DNA of 64,000 bases from Pleurotus ostreatus/Saccharomyces cerevisiae fusant (GCA_024196135.1 JAMQCK010000028.1:97404-161403), one strand, 5' to 3'. Numbered from the stretch's first letter, positions 46,419 to 62,363 are shown. Notes: a model not told the origin generated them from the letters alone. Numbers and translations are program-made.

Positions 46419-49400
46419 CGAGAGGCGAGCGCCCATTACCTAATTCTGAATTGCCGCAAATTGGAAAGTGGCCAAGAGGAGAAAACATGGTTGTGGAGCA
46501 GGGCAAAAACGAGGGGGCTTTGTTTTACCAATCGATGGATTTGTTGTCAATTGCTGATCGGCAACTCTCGGAAATTTTTGACGACCTTCAGAGGCTTGAA
46601 GGATACCTTCCCCTCGTATTCGAGCAAAAGAACGACCGTAAAGTACAAGGAAAAAAGGAAAACGACCCGTAACCTCCGCCTTGTTCGCCCCGGACCGTTC
46701 TCCGACCGGATCATCAACCTGTGACGTTCGCATTTTCGAGCCCGGCTCTCACGGGGATAACAAATGCCGTTGCCGAGATATTAGATCTCAGATCTACCTC
46801 TCCTCCCCGTCGCTGCCCACCGTCCGACATGGAAAAACAGATCAGGTCCGACGCCCAGGCAGACAGCCCGTCCACACGCACATCCACTCTTCCACCCGGT
46901 TAGACGCGAGCCTGCGATAGCTGGGCCTGTCCCGAAGCCATCGTCCGCTCCAACGACTCGCGCCACTGCGTGTGAGCCTCGTCTGTTCGCTGAACTCATC
47001 ATGATCCATCGCTTCGTAAATTCACGCGCCATGGACGCGCCTCGGCGGTGGCTCTCGCGCCCTCTCACGAAGCGTTGACGTCGGGCCTTCGACGTCGGTA
47101 GGCGCGGAACTTGCAGAGTCGAAGATCGAAGACGGACCTGGACCGTCGCTCTTGTTGAATTTGTTCCCGCGGCTGCAGTGCGGCTTCCCCCTCCCGACAT
47201 GAAGGTGAGAGCCCTCGCAGATTCGACGGCCCGTACCTGCGGGGTACGTGGGGAAAGCATAGGTATCGCAGCAAGCCGCAACCCGACAACGGTTTGCCTC
47301 TCAGGCCTCGCGCCGCGGGGAATCACCCACCGATGTGGGCTGCATGCGGGGAATCATGGCACCACCCGCGGGGAACGTGCTGCGGGGATGGGGATGACGC
47401 CACGTCCCGCGTCCCCCCCGCGCCCAGCTGCGCTTTCTCGCCTTCGTCAGAGGTACAATCCTCGACGATTTCACTCGCTCGCGCGCCACCGCACCAGCAG
47501 CGGGTGCGTGCGGGCCCTCCCGCCCGCCCACGCGCATACCACCGTCTTCGTAAATTCGCGTTCCTGAGTCCAAGACGATATCACAGATTCTAGTTGATGC
47601 GGGGGGAAACGGGGTGCTTGCGTGGAGGGAGGCAGCGCGTGAAGCGGCGGCCTCTCTCGGTGCGGTAGCGCACTTTGATACCGTAACCGCCAACGGCCTC
47701 TCTCACGGTTCGTACACCAAGGAAACAGGACGTAAACCTCGCGCCATATTCATCCTTCGTTTGTCCCCGAGCATTCCTTGGTCTGACGTCCACACAAAGC
47801 AGTACTTCCTCAGCTCATAGAATCAGTGGTGCGACGGTCTGAGAGCACTCCATTCCCATTGAAAGCCCAAGGGGGAAGCAAACGATCGATACGGATAGCG
47901 CCAGTCGCGCGCCACTTGCCACAACAAACGGGCGTCTCAACACTTTGCCGGGGCGCGCCGGGTGGAGTTTCCCCACACTACCTTGTTCCTTGCTACACCT
48001 CGTCATAAGGAACTATACCGCATAATGAAGCCTGTGGAGGCCTGAGGTCGGCCCTCTGCACAATGGAGGCCCGAAAATCAGCAGGAAAGCCTCGAACGAA
48101 CCTGGAACCAAAAGTCGAACTTCGTGACGTCATCGCATGGGAGTCACGTGCGCCAAGTGGCGCCCTCGGTTGAACTTGCGCGTGCAGAGGGAGGGGAAGA
48201 GTAAAACGAAGGGCGGCGTAGACCACGCCCGAGGATCTAAAGAGCAACGCATGTTAGCCTCCAAGCGAGGGTGTAGAACAGCCTCTGCGTACTTCGGATG
48301 GCAATCAGACGGGCAGTACACCTGGAACGAGGCGATATCGGACCATGGAAGGCGGGAGGACACGGGAGGCGCGACGACCCACTAGCGGGTGCCCGGGAGG
48401 ACCAGGAGCGATTCCTGGAAGGTGCTGGGTCTGTAGTCAGTTGACCAGCGATTGCCCAACGCGTCGAAGTACCTCGAAGATCAGCAAGGGCGGGCCGTAT
48501 GCGCCAGCGCCGCAGATTCAGTAGCCCCCCCATGCCGAGATGAACGCCGGCTATTCGAATGTGGGCGCACCATCAGGTGAACTTCACCGGTGCACGGCGT
48601 TGGTATGCACGCCTTCACCCTCTTATCGTGCGCAATGCATTCCCGTATAGCTGTATTGCACGCTCTGACGGGAGATGAAGACAGTTCACGCTGATGTCAA
48701 AATTGTTCAGGTCAATATTCAGTTGACTCCGCCAACGCATTCACCGTTCACGTTGACTCCTTTCACGCCCTTGAATAGAAGCCTTAAGCGCCTATCTCCT
48801 GGCAATACAGTTAAACGCATCCAGTATAACCAGCGCAGCGACGAACACGCACCTGACCACCATTGTGATGCGCTAACTGCCTTCCGCGCCGTCTTCGCCG
48901 CTTCATCAGGCCTTCGCCGCTCTATCGAGTCGTGTTCGCCACTCGATCAGGCCGCCTCCGTCCCCTAAGCAAGCAGGCATGAGGGTCAGCGGGACATAAA
49001 TCAACGTTAGACGGCCAACTATACCCGAAACGGGGCGCGCAGTTGCAGCTGACGGGGCGGGGATGCGGAATTCAGTGGGCTGGCGGCTCGGCGACGAGGA
49101 TAGAGGGCACTCGGCGCTTGTATAGAGTAGGCTCGGCGACACGGTGGCGGAGTCTTTAGAGCTGCGCGGACGGCGTTTGCCTGTCAATCATCAGCAGGAC
49201 GATGCGCATCAGGGTAAGTAGCCGCGTCGTCATAAGCTGAAGACGGACAATGTCATATCAATGGACCGGATGAGATTTTGGGGGAGGATATATCAGTGTA
49301 CGTCGAGTGGATGGCGGGAAGGGAATCAGAGGCGGATGATTGAAGCAATAATCAGTTGAATGAATCCAGCACAGCACATGAATAGTCCTGACAGCGTGAT

Positions 49401-49610
49401 AAATTAGGGCCAGTATGATAGCAGTACAGTGCGTTGCTCGGTGGGAAGCACGGTGTAGGTTGTGCGACGCGGAAGGATGTATGCTGAGAGCGCGAGGGAC
49501 GCGGAGTGGGGGTTGGGCGGAGCGGTGAGCGCGGCACACCGTCGAGGAGGGTAGGCGCGCACTAAGGGAGCGTGCCTGGGGGCGGAATGGACCTGGTAGT
49601 ATCACTCGAG
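46419..49610. other. Large intergenic stretch, 3.2 kb, no supported gene
   Basis: Only short overlapping ORFs on both strands with Arg/Pro/Ala-biased translations typical of GC-rich noncoding DNA. No domain, splice-supported exon chain or mobile-element ends recognised. The first part is the transporter promoter and the last 300 bp the COX16 3' flank. Confidence 0.45.
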
Positions 49611-50105
49611 CTACTTAGACTTCTTCGGGAGGTCGATGGGCCCGTCGGGTACGGCAGTCGTTTGCGGTGGCGCAACGCCCCATTCTGGGAGACCTGTTGG
49701 TCTTGGAACGCGTTTCTGCTCCCAGTGTTCGTCTGCTTCTTGACTTAAGCGCTGAAGGGAATGGTCTTAGTGCAACCCTGGACTGCCGGAGAGCCCACCA
49801 CGCACATAGTACTCCTCCCGTATATCGAACTTCTTCCTGTTCTTCTGCAGGTTCAGCTCTTGCTCCTTAGACATCTACATGACATGTAGTAGATCAGTCC
49901 TTCTGTTCTCCACGCCAGAATCTACCACACGCACCACTTTGACCTTCTTGTCATGCAGATCATACCGCGTTTGCGCGATGGGCACCATCGCATACGACGC
50001 GCCGACCATGAGCAAGCAGAAGGGGATGCCAAACAGCAAGGGATTCTTGTTCAAGGTCTGATAGAGCTTGCCCTCATTCAACGGGCGCTTCTGGAATGGC
50101 CCCAT
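49611..50105 (-). CDS. COX16: Cytochrome c oxidase assembly protein COX16
   Basis: Three exons: 50105-49929, 49874-about 49806, and a last exon ending at TAG49611. Exon 1 has LNEGKLYQTLNKNPLLFGIP followed by one TM helix (PFCLLMVGASYAMVPI) and AQTRYDLHDKKVKVV. Exon 2 reads MSKEQELNLQKNRKKFDIRE. Exon 3 ends DEHWEQKRVPRPTGLPEW...GPIDLPKKSK. This is the fungal Cox16 pattern (NP-L-x-FG-PF, Q-x-RYD-x-D-K, KKFDIREEY, W-x-R-x-PRP-x-G). Cox16 is an inner-membrane protein that helps build complex IV (copper delivery and Cox1/Cox2 maturation). The junction of exons 2 and 3 is uncertain by a few residues. Confidence 0.9.
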
Positions 50106-53660
<3,555 letters not shown>

Positions 53661-54747
53661 AGAAGGCGAATGTCGACGAAGGAGGAGGCGAGAAAGATAG
53701 AAGTAAATGTATAACCTTATTGACTAACCAAGTATTTCTGCGCTGCGCTTGAGAGCCTGAAGGGGCAGAAGACGAAGGTGGATGCACAAGCATCAGACCT
53801 GACGATGGTTACGAAGGTAGTAGTCTCGACATGGTTCGAGGCAATTAGGCACAAAGTACTTCAACGTTCGACTTCTCTTCCTGTGAGTTCCTTGTGGATG
53901 CTACAGCAATGGAAAGACTATTCGAAGAGCCTATGTACGCGTAGCGTGGTACAGCAGCGGCTGCTCCCTGGCGCAACAGGTGGAAAATAGGGCGTGTCAC
54001 CATAGTCTGTGCGGAACTGTAGGCTCAGGTCCGTAGCGACGCTGTTTAGCACCGAGAGCTGGATGACCACACAGAAGTCAACGAGACAGGGCGCGCGGGA
54101 CGGCACGCTGGCTGGACCCACGGCGGGCGTCAGCCAACCATGAGCCGATCTTCGACGAGATGGCGCCAAGGACTGCGATGGGCTTGCAGGTGTTAAGCGC
54201 GGGACCATCGCGTATGATTGTGTTATGGGGTGGCGCATTGGGGAAGGCGTGGCTGCATGCGAGCAGTGTCCACCTCTCCCGAAGGAGGATCCTGGAGAGT
54301 ACACGACTCCTATCCTGCGGCGTTCGCAGCGCAAGCTTGACCGAGAAGGGACATGGCAGCGCGCGCTAGCGGATGACCCGCGCTAGCATGGCAGATGTCT
54401 GACCGGGGAGGCGACGACAGAGCGCTGATGGGCGGCTCGGCGAAGGCCAGACGCCATGGCACCACTACATGTGGCGTGTCCGCGCGAGAGATATCTTGAC
54501 GGAAGGGCGCTAGACGCGACGTCGGCGATTCTCTTGCGATCGACGAGAGAGCGAGCTTCCGTTGGAATGAGAGCGCGCCCACGACCAGATTCGACAGCGC
54601 TGCGTAGAAGGCCGGACATGATCTGCGGAGAGCGCGAATCATGGGGAGCGGAAGCCCCGCGATATGTGCATGCCAGACGATGGCGCGGCAGTGCTTCGAC
54701 ATGAGATGTACAGCACCTCAGTCGAGGGTCTGCGGAGAGACGTCGTG
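53661..54747. other. Convergent intergenic ADE12/dHNH-7 with duplicated 3' flank
   Basis: No gene supported. The 100-150 bp next to dHNH-7 resemble the flank beside dHNH-8 (58980-59241): both carry GGGCGCTAGA, CATG(C/T)CAGACGA, GAGTCGGAGG-like and CGTCGTGCTAG blocks, so the duplication that made copies 7 and 8 extended beyond the coding region. Confidence 0.5.
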
Positions 54748-56041
54748 CTAGCTCTCGACAGGAGCGCCCAGCGCGACGTGGTAGTTGAAGTACGCCCAAT
54801 CGTTGCTGGTAAAAGTATCCGTGGGGAACCGGCCATAGGATCTCTCCCAAGGCGGTGGTTGTCGTACGAGATCTCGCCGAGCAGCACGCGCCGCGCGCGG
54901 GCCATTGCGGACGGGAGACGGCGGCGGGAGGTCAGGCGACGGCGGGTCGTACGGTTTCTTCTGGAGTCGCTTGGAACGGCGCAGCTTGTACAGTACGTGT
55001 GGCGGGTCTTCCTCCGGCTTGGACTTGGGGTCGACTTTGCAGGCCCAGCGCGCAACTCCCTTCCGGAAGTCGTCCTCGGGAATCTCCGCGTTGCGAAGAA
55101 CGCTATCAGGCTTGAGCGCGACAAGGCCTTCAGAAACGCAGGGATCGTAGCCGGTCGCTTCCGACGGTGGTAGCTCTTCGTCATAAGACTCGATCTTGGG
55201 CGCGTCGATGAACCATTGAGGCGGTTTGATGAGCTTCAACTTCCACTGGTCGACTACTTTGCGCACACACATGCGCCACTGCCCTGTCACGTGCGTGCTG
55301 CTTTTCCGGAGGGATTTGTTGATCATGGCGCAAACCGAGAACGGATGCGCACAGCACTCTACGACCGAGAAGGCAGTGCATCCGTCTACGAGAGGGAACT
55401 TCAGTAGAGGATGTATACCGCCGCACAAGTCCTCCTCGGTCTGACGCGGGAGGTCGAATTCCTTCAGGAATGCTGTACCGGCTTCAGTCCGCGGAATCAG
55501 TACATAGCGATATAGACCTTCAGGAGAAGCCAGCTGTCGCATACTTAGCATACTTGAGGACATGATGTGTCAAACGCCTTACTGCGGTCAATGGCCGACG
55601 TGGTAATTCGATGTCTTGACGCGCTACCACTCCCGCGTGGAGTATAAACTCCATCAGATCCTGGTAGAGCTTGAACGTTGGCGCCAGGATAAAATCGCCC
55701 TTGAGGTACATCTTTGCAATGTCATCGCGGACTTGTAATATCAGTAAAGATGTGTTTACATGCGAGACTTCCATTCAGCTCACAATAAATAGTATTCTCT
55801 CGCGATTTGATGTAATAGGAGAGGCCCCCGCGCGGCAGTCCAAAAAGCCATTCTTTACAGGCAACCTTGCGTTCTATGTCAACCAATCTGCCTGAGACTG
55901 TTTGGATCAAAGAATGCGACGTACGTTCTCCTCATTTTCCTCTGCCGCCCTTGCTGGCAAAAGGGCACAGCCCCGTAGGTTCTGTGTAGCTCCTGAGATA
56001 GGACATTTAAATTGGCTGCGAAATTCGTCGGCGTCTTTCAT
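54748..56041 (-). CDS. Degenerate HNH-like family protein, copy 7 (dHNH-7)
   Basis: Exons 56041-55925, 55865-55784, 55731-55583 and 55533-54748 (377 aa), identical in every exon length to dHNH-8. FKCPISGATQNLRGCALLP has no His. Exon 2 starts VACKEWLFGLPRGGLSYYI and exon 3 reads FRDDIAKMYLKGDFILAPT, with one residue fewer than the other subfamilies. Exon 4 has GLYRYVLIPRTEAGTAFL, FSVVECCAHPFSV, VTGQWRMCV, PPQWFIDAPKIE, LRRSKRLQKKPYDPPSPD and FTSNDWAYFNY. It is head to head with HNH-B (336 bp between ATGs), mirroring the HNH-A/dHNH-1 pair. Confidence 0.83.
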
Positions 56042-56377
56042 TGTGTTCGTTGTGGTTTCCGACTATGCGGAGGTGGCAGATAGAGGTAACTATTAGGGAG
56101 GTACGTGATGGAAGAAGGAAAGTGACACGTGCTCCGGACTCGGGCGCACCGTCTGATCCGGTGCCGGATCAGAGACCGTAAACAACAAACCTCAACTACT
56201 TGTTGTTTGCCTTGACCGGCCACTCGCCTACCTTTTGTCCCTTTGGCCTTTCTTTGTCTCCTACGTGTGTCAGACATGCTATACAGTCACGAGGACACGA
56301 CGTGATCGTTTTGCAGGCCCATATAAGATGCAGCGTCAGCAAAATGTTTTGTTCCTCATCTCGCCGTCTCCTTCACT
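56042..56377. promoter_or_regulatory. Shared divergent promoter region of dHNH-7 and HNH-B
   Basis: 336 bp between opposing start codons, the second instance of this arrangement. It contains an imperfect palindrome, GATCCGGTGCCGGATC, at about 56155-56170. Confidence 0.5.
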
Positions 56378-58571
56378 ATGTCACCGGCCCGCAAGAAGGG
56401 CAAGCGCCACTCAAAGTCCAGCCGCGCCAACGCGAAGACGCCTCAACGAAGACGGGGCAGACCCCCTGTAGACCCCTTGAACTGGCAGACCCCCAAGGGA
56501 CCCGCTCCCGACAAGCGCGACCACCACGCGAAAAGCAAGGTAGTGGCGCTTGTCGGCCAGTTGATCTGTCTGATTACAGGCTGGGTGACCCTCCCTTACC
56601 TTCTTCAATGTGTGCACATTGTTCCTCGTACCCTCCACAGGACACACGAAGACTGGGTACGTCGTTAGCATGAGCATTCGGTACACCATGGTTGACCCTC
56701 ATTTAGTACGATCGCTTGCGCGAGAGCGTGGGCATCTTTGAGGACGGCAAGAGAGACTTGAACCTCGACAACACGGGCAATCAGGACATATGTGCGTTTT
56801 TTTTACTACGCGTCATGTTGAAGTTGCTTATGGTATTGTTCAGTCCATCTGACTATCCACAAGATCTGGGACGGTCCGGGCGTCACATCGAACATCGCCC
56901 AAGGTGATATCGCGATGACATTTTCGAAAGAAGGCTGGCGGCGGAAGCTTCGTACGCTGCGAGAAGGCTTCAAGCTGAGACAAGATTATCGACAGGCGCG
57001 TCTTGGTACACCTCACACCCGCCTATCTACTCACCAGTTCTGTTCCATAGATGTTTCCGAAGGTCTCCTACACGTTCGGTCTGTACAGCATGACGGCCAA
57101 ACCTAAACACGTCATCGGTCTATACTCCAACGAGCCTCGCAAGTATGACCATATCGTCAAGAACGAGCGCACTCTTCAAGCTATGCGAAAGGAAGACCGC
57201 GAGGGCGCAGAATTGTTCCACAATATCGACGTCGAGGACGACACGGAGGCCTCCAGGCAACTTGGCCCCGAATATCAACCTCCAAATGCGCCCACACCTA
57301 GCGACACCTCGAACACCCCGACTACGCACATCTTGACGGTCGGCGTTCAAGAATCGATAAGAATTGTCAGCCATCTGAACCCCGTCTTCGTCATCTGGGA
57401 CTACGCGCTCAAAATGCTCTACCGATGCTACATGAAGCCCGAACTTGCCGACGAACTACCTCTTGAGGATGTGATCTTCTTCAAAGAAGAAATCTGGCCC
57501 GTCGTCGGTCACTGGTTCATGGAAAACCCTGAAAGCCTCTTTACCAGCGAATTGGACGACGACGAGGACTCTGGGAACTCGGAGGACGAGGAAGACTCGG
57601 AAACCGACGACGATTATGATGCGGACGAAGTGGTCGACCTGGGTCACGGCCAAGCAAAGGGCGACAGGCGCGCGCGCCTCACGGGAACCAAGACCGATCA
57701 ACCGACAACAGGTATAGACCCGATTCCGATGTCCAAGCGACCCGCCAAAACCAGCGTGAGGTTCGGTGCATTCCCCGAAGCGAGCTCAGATTCGTCCGAC
57801 ATCTCAGACCGCTCCGCGACGCCATGCCCTCCGGGGATCTCATCCGAGAGAGGTACAGCGCTAGGAGGGCCCGGTTCAACTATACTGATGTCCGCTCGCC
57901 ATGGTCTCGACGCTGATGCCGCTGCCGTTGGTGCTCAAGTCCTCGAGTCTATTCCTGAAGACGACGAATCCGAGGGAGCGCAGAACGGCGCGCGCAGCCC
58001 TTCCGAAGGCCCATTCCAATCGCCCACGAACAACCCCACCGAGTCTACTGCGCGCGACAAAGCATCTCGCATCAACCGCTACGCTGCTGCTATCGGAAGG
58101 AAAGCGAAGTCCATCGGATTCACTCTCGGCAAGCGCACCTCGGACCGGACGGCGCTCAAAGGCACTTCGTTCACGTTCAAGGCTTCAACCACCCAATTCG
58201 GCCACCCTGCGAATCACGATCCACCCGGTACTGAACCCTCGGCGTGGCGCGCGAGCGATACCGCTGATGCAGAAGGCGAGCCGACTGACGGCAGTGCTCC
58301 GGACACTACTTCGACCGATCCGCCTGGCGCGTCCGAGGCAACAGCGGCTGGGCCCTCGACGGCCGGTCCTTCAGTCCCGCAGCCTATCACGCGTCCTCGC
58401 CGGTCTCAGCCCAAGCGCAACTACAAGGAGGCCTCGTCCAGCGATGGGTTCTCCGACGCCGGTGACGATGTCGACAATCCGCCACCCAAGAGGCTGCGCA
58501 TGAAGGCACCCGCGCAGAAGGGCGCACCTGCGAAGAAGGGCGCACCTGCGAAGAAGAAGGGTCGTGGCTGA
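56378..58571 (+). CDS. HNH nuclease-domain protein B with long disordered tail
   Basis: Exons 56378-56656, 56707-56791, 56844-56995 and 57051-58571 (678 aa), the same 0/1/0 phases as HNH-A. The basic N-terminus (SPARKKGKRHSKSSRANAKT) leads to the HNH motif: LICLITG, LQCVHIVPRT (His), LNLDNTGN (Asn), then HLTIHKIWDG (His/Asp). Intron 3 must use a GC donor (CAG|GCGCGT), because only this keeps the frame into exon 4. Exon 4 begins FPKVSYTFGLYS and contains HLNPVFVIWDYALKMLY. It ends in an acidic (DDDEDSGNSEDEEDSETDDD), Ser/Pro-rich tail with three 18-nt repeats coding GAPAKK near the C-terminus. DNA cleavage or chromatin-linked function is inferred only. Confidence 0.84.
58511..58563 (+). repeat. 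18-nt tandem repeat coding GAPAKK
   Basis: Three in-frame units (GGCGCACCTGCGAAGAAG-like, the first imperfect) in the last codons of HNH-B, giving a basic Lys-rich terminus. Confidence 0.8.
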
Positions 58572-59241
58572 TTTGGTATGTTCGGTGGCGCATTGTATCA
58601 TTTCTCTCTTCTCCCACACCTTGCTTTCCTTATATCATTATGCAGTGCCCGGCGCACTCTTACTTTCTCATGTGAGTCTTTCATAGCCCGTACTCTCGTT
58701 CCCTACATCACGCGTATATAATGTCTGACACCCCTGCGCTCCCTGTTGCTTTGTCTATCATTGTACACATTTAATGCAATTACGCGCGGTGCGCTCACAG
58801 TTAATGTCTACCGAAAGTGCGAACTAGTGAAAACTGCCCCGACTACAACGCAGCGCGGCCCAACCCGCGCTGGCATGCCAGACGAGCGGCAACAGCATAC
58901 ATATGATATGCGGGAGCGAGCAGCTCAGTGCAAGCGAGGCGCGATGAACACGCGAGATGTGGCAGTTCGGCACGAAGGAAATTGACAAAGGGCGCTAGAT
59001 GTCACTCCGGCGATCCTCATACGACGTGCAGGCCTCCGATAGGAAAAGATCCTGGCTGTAGGGAGCGCCCACTGTCAGGGCCGACGGTGCTGCATCAAAG
59101 ACCGGACGTGGAGCGGTAGCCATAAGATGCGCAAGCCCCCAGCATGTGCATGTCAGACGACAGAGCGGCAGCATATAGTGCAGTGCTTTGAGAAGGAATA
59201 GGCACAGAACTTGAGTCGGAGGTTGGCGAAGGGCCGTCGTG
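58572..59241. other. Convergent intergenic HNH-B/dHNH-8
   Basis: 670 bp without a supported gene; its right part resembles the 3' flank of dHNH-7. Confidence 0.5.
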
Positions 59242-60525
59242 CTAGGGATCGACAAGTGCGCCCAGCGCGACGTGGTAGTTGAAGTACGCCCAATCGTTAC
59301 TGGTGAACGTGTCCGTGGGGAACCGGCCGTAGGATCTCTCCCAAGGCGGTGGCTGTCGCACAAGATCTCGCCGTGCGGCACGCGCTGCGCGCGGGCCATT
59401 GCGGACGGGAGACGGCGGCGGGAAGTCAGGCGACGGCGGGTCGTACGGTCTCTTCTGGAGTCGCTTGGAGCGACGCAGCTTGTAGAGTACGTGTGGCGGG
59501 TCTTCCTCCGGCTTGGAGTTGGGGTCGACTTTGCAGGCCCAGGACGCAACTCCCTTCCGAAAGTCGTCCTCGGGCATCTCGGCATCACGAAGAACACTGT
59601 CCGGCTTTGGCGCGGCGAGGCCATCGGAAACATATGGGATATAGCCCGTCGCCTCCGAAGGCGTGAGCTCTTCGTCGTAGGACTCGACCTTTGGCGCATC
59701 GATGAACCAGCGAGGCGGCTTCATCGGTTTGGTCAGCCAGTAATCAACCACTTTACGCACGCAGAAACGCCATTGCGCTGTTATGGAAGTGCTGCTCTGC
59801 CGCAGTGTATCGTAGATGACGGCGCAGACCGAGAACGGATGCACGCAACACTCCACGACGGGAAGGCCGGCGCAACCCGCTGGCAAAGGAAAGTTAGTCA
59901 CGGGATTGAACCCGCCGCACAGGTCCTCCATGGTCTGAGATGGAAGGTCGAACTCCTTCAACAGAGCCGCACCAGCCTCGGTCCGAGGAATGAGCACATA
60001 GCGATACAGACCATCTGCGCAGCCCAGCTGTCATGTATTAGATATCCTTGTGTTACGAGTTCGAAAAAGAACGCACAGAAGTCAATGGGCGACGCAGTGT
60101 TTCGTGGTCTTGACTTGCAGCCACTCCTGTGTGGCGTATGTACTCAATCAAGCTCTTATGTAGCTCGAAGGTTGGTGCCAGAATAAAGTCCCCATTCCCG
60201 TACATCCTTGCGATGTCCTCTCGAACTTGAACATCAGCGAAGTACAGCCATCGACGAGAGACTTGCTTACAGTAAATCATGTTCTCCCGCGATGCAATGT
60301 AATGTGAGAAGCCCCCGCGCGATAATCCGAAGAGCCATTCCTTGCAGGCGACCTTGTCCCTCATGAGCAATTTTTTCTTGGTAGAAGATACGCAGGTGAA
60401 AGACGTACACTGTCTTCAGATTCTTCCGCGGCTCTCTTTGGCAAGTGTGTACAGGTCAGTAATTTCCGCGTAGCTCCTGATATGGGGCATTTGTATCGGC
60501 TGCGATGGCTTCTGAGGTTGAGCAT
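59242..60525 (-). CDS. Degenerate HNH-like family protein, copy 8 (dHNH-8)
   Basis: Exons 60525-60409, 60352-60271, 60225-60077 and 60027-59242 (377 aa). YKCPISGATRKLLTCTHLPK is the only copy with a His near the first HNH position (C-T-H), but one residue is missing relative to CxHIVP and the second His is absent (FREDIARMYGNGDFILAPT). Exon 2 has LSRGGFSHYI in place of LPRGGL. Exon 4 reads GLYRYVLIPRTEAGAAL, PVVECCVHPFSV, ITAQWRFCV, PPRWFIDAPKVE, LRRSKRLQKRPYDPPSPD and FTSNDWAYFNY, nearly the same as dHNH-7 over its last 110 residues. Confidence 0.82.
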
Positions 60526-62363
60526 TTCGTGAGTGGGGGCAGACCAGTGATCAAGCCGTATGCGGATTTGTGACGCACTGGCCATGAGCGTGGGGCGAAA
60601 GTGGCTCACGTCGCTTGTCGGTTCTGGGCCCTGGCCGAGCAGCGCGCGACCGTCACGTGGGACTAATTCCCACACCATCCGAATCGCGACTTGGGTGTCG
60701 CATCCTCCATAAGTAGGTAGGTAGGTAGCGACATGGGGCGGATGGCTAGCGTAGAGAAAGGGGGACCCTGCTGAGAATAAAATGCACGAGAAGCATTCCA
60801 TCTCAGTGCGATGTAAACACATCTGCGCCAACGAGTCCGGAAGTCGACTAGTCTTTAGAGGGCCAACGCAGTGCGTGGCAGACGGTGAGTTAGGAATGTC
60901 CCGCTGCTTAGTCATCAGTGAGGTCGTTGAACAACTCTGTGCTGCTCAGCATGGTCATCATTGTACAAGAGGGAAAAATCTGGATTTTCATTGTTGCAGT
61001 ACTATTAGGATATAATGACGGAGAGGGTGAGCCAGTCAGGAGGTGTGTGCTGCAGCTGAAGTTCTCGTACGGGCAGAGGAGGGAATTCAGGCGGAGGCAG
61101 CGGGGGCTTGTCTCGCGGTGTGTGGGGGTGACACTGTTGATGACACTTTCCATCTTTGCCCTGCCTTCCTGGGTATACCCGTCGGTCGTGCGAAGATATT
61201 CAAGATCTTGTAGGACATTGTTGGAGTCAGTTGTTCTTGCTGAGTAATAATTGGGGGTGTGCTCCGGCACTCGTGGGCTATATACTCGCAGTGACAGCAA
61301 GTGAGTTTCCTGGGAATGGAGGGACCGCGGGTGAAGAAATGGGATCAGCGGAGGTCACTGTTGAGGAGCAGCAACACCGATTGTCGAAGCTGACCGGTCT
61401 TGGTCACCGGGGTACGTGGCATGTGCCGGGCCGCTGGCGTCGCGCGTGGGGGCGCGTACAGAGGGCGCTCGTGAAAGCATAGTTCATTCGCGCCACACCG
61501 ACACGCCGCGCTTCGCGCAGCGTCGGTGTGACGCGAAGGCCAAATCAAAGTTACGGTCACATGTGGAACTGTTTGTGACTGTATCGGGGAATTTGTGGCG
61601 AGCGCGGCAAGTTTCCGCAATTGTGCCTGAAAATCGTAATCATGATTGGTTGCAGCGTTGAGTCTTGTACCTAAAAAGTCGCGGGATTCTGGGGATAAAG
61701 GATGAGTTACTCATATACATTCCTAACTCACCAATGAGTATTCTAGCTAACGGTCTTTCCGTCGACGAAGCAGAATGTATCGGCACACCACATCCTCGAC
61801 CCTATGTAAAGTTCCCCCTCTTCGAGCGACTAGATAATCACGACTGCCGCGGTCGCGAGACCTGCGTACGTGCGACGGACGAGCAAGCGATATAGACAAT
61901 CCTGCGCCACTCGCAAGTCGTACGACGGACTGAGAGCGCGTAGGCGAGACGTTGTCCGAAGCCGTGCATCGAGGCGAAGGCTTGTCGAAGAGACCACTGG
62001 CGCGCGAGATGCATGCTATGCTAAAAGGCGACCTTCGACGCCGGACGTGATGCGATAGCCACTACGTGAGGCGCATTTGCAGTTGGTCCGCGGAGAGCAA
62101 CGGAGAGGCGACGCGCGTACTATCCGAGATCGCTGCGCGTGTCACCGCAGAGCTCGGTCGCTGAGGTGAGCAGAGGAGGTTTGCTCATGCTGGCGCAAGA
62201 CCGGCCAATGCGTAGGCGAGGTCCGCAGAGGCGTGATGGGCACTCGCGCGCGGTTGATATCAGGACGCTCAGGAGCATCCCCAATCGTCTCGACGGTCCT
62301 ATCGATCAGATGGCGCTCATTGGAGAGCTTGTCGGAGATGGAAAAGCTGAACTCTAGGGTGTA
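60526..62363. other. Intergenic dHNH-8/dHNH-9, 1.8 kb
   Basis: No supported gene. Opposing ORFs of 109 and 130 codons overlap at 60908-61300 without motifs. It contains the hairpin listed separately. Unlike at dHNH-1 and dHNH-7, no HNH gene faces dHNH-8 here. Confidence 0.45.
61487..61537. repeat. Inverted repeat, 16-bp arms
   Basis: TTCGCGCCACACCGAC at 61487-61502 pairs with GTCGGTGTGACGCGAA at 61522-61537 (15 of 16 positions). The 19-nt spacer can form an inner GCGC-TTC-GCGC stem. Strong hairpin potential; role unknown. Confidence 0.75.

Noticed and set aside
46781..47326. 181-codon minus-strand ORF upstream of the sugar transporter
   Set aside because: Arg/Gly/Ala-rich low-complexity translation with no domain, competing with equally long ORFs in other frames.
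60918..61300. Opposing 109- and 130-codon ORFs as a gene
   Set aside because: Overlapping on opposite strands, no motif, no intron signals supporting either.
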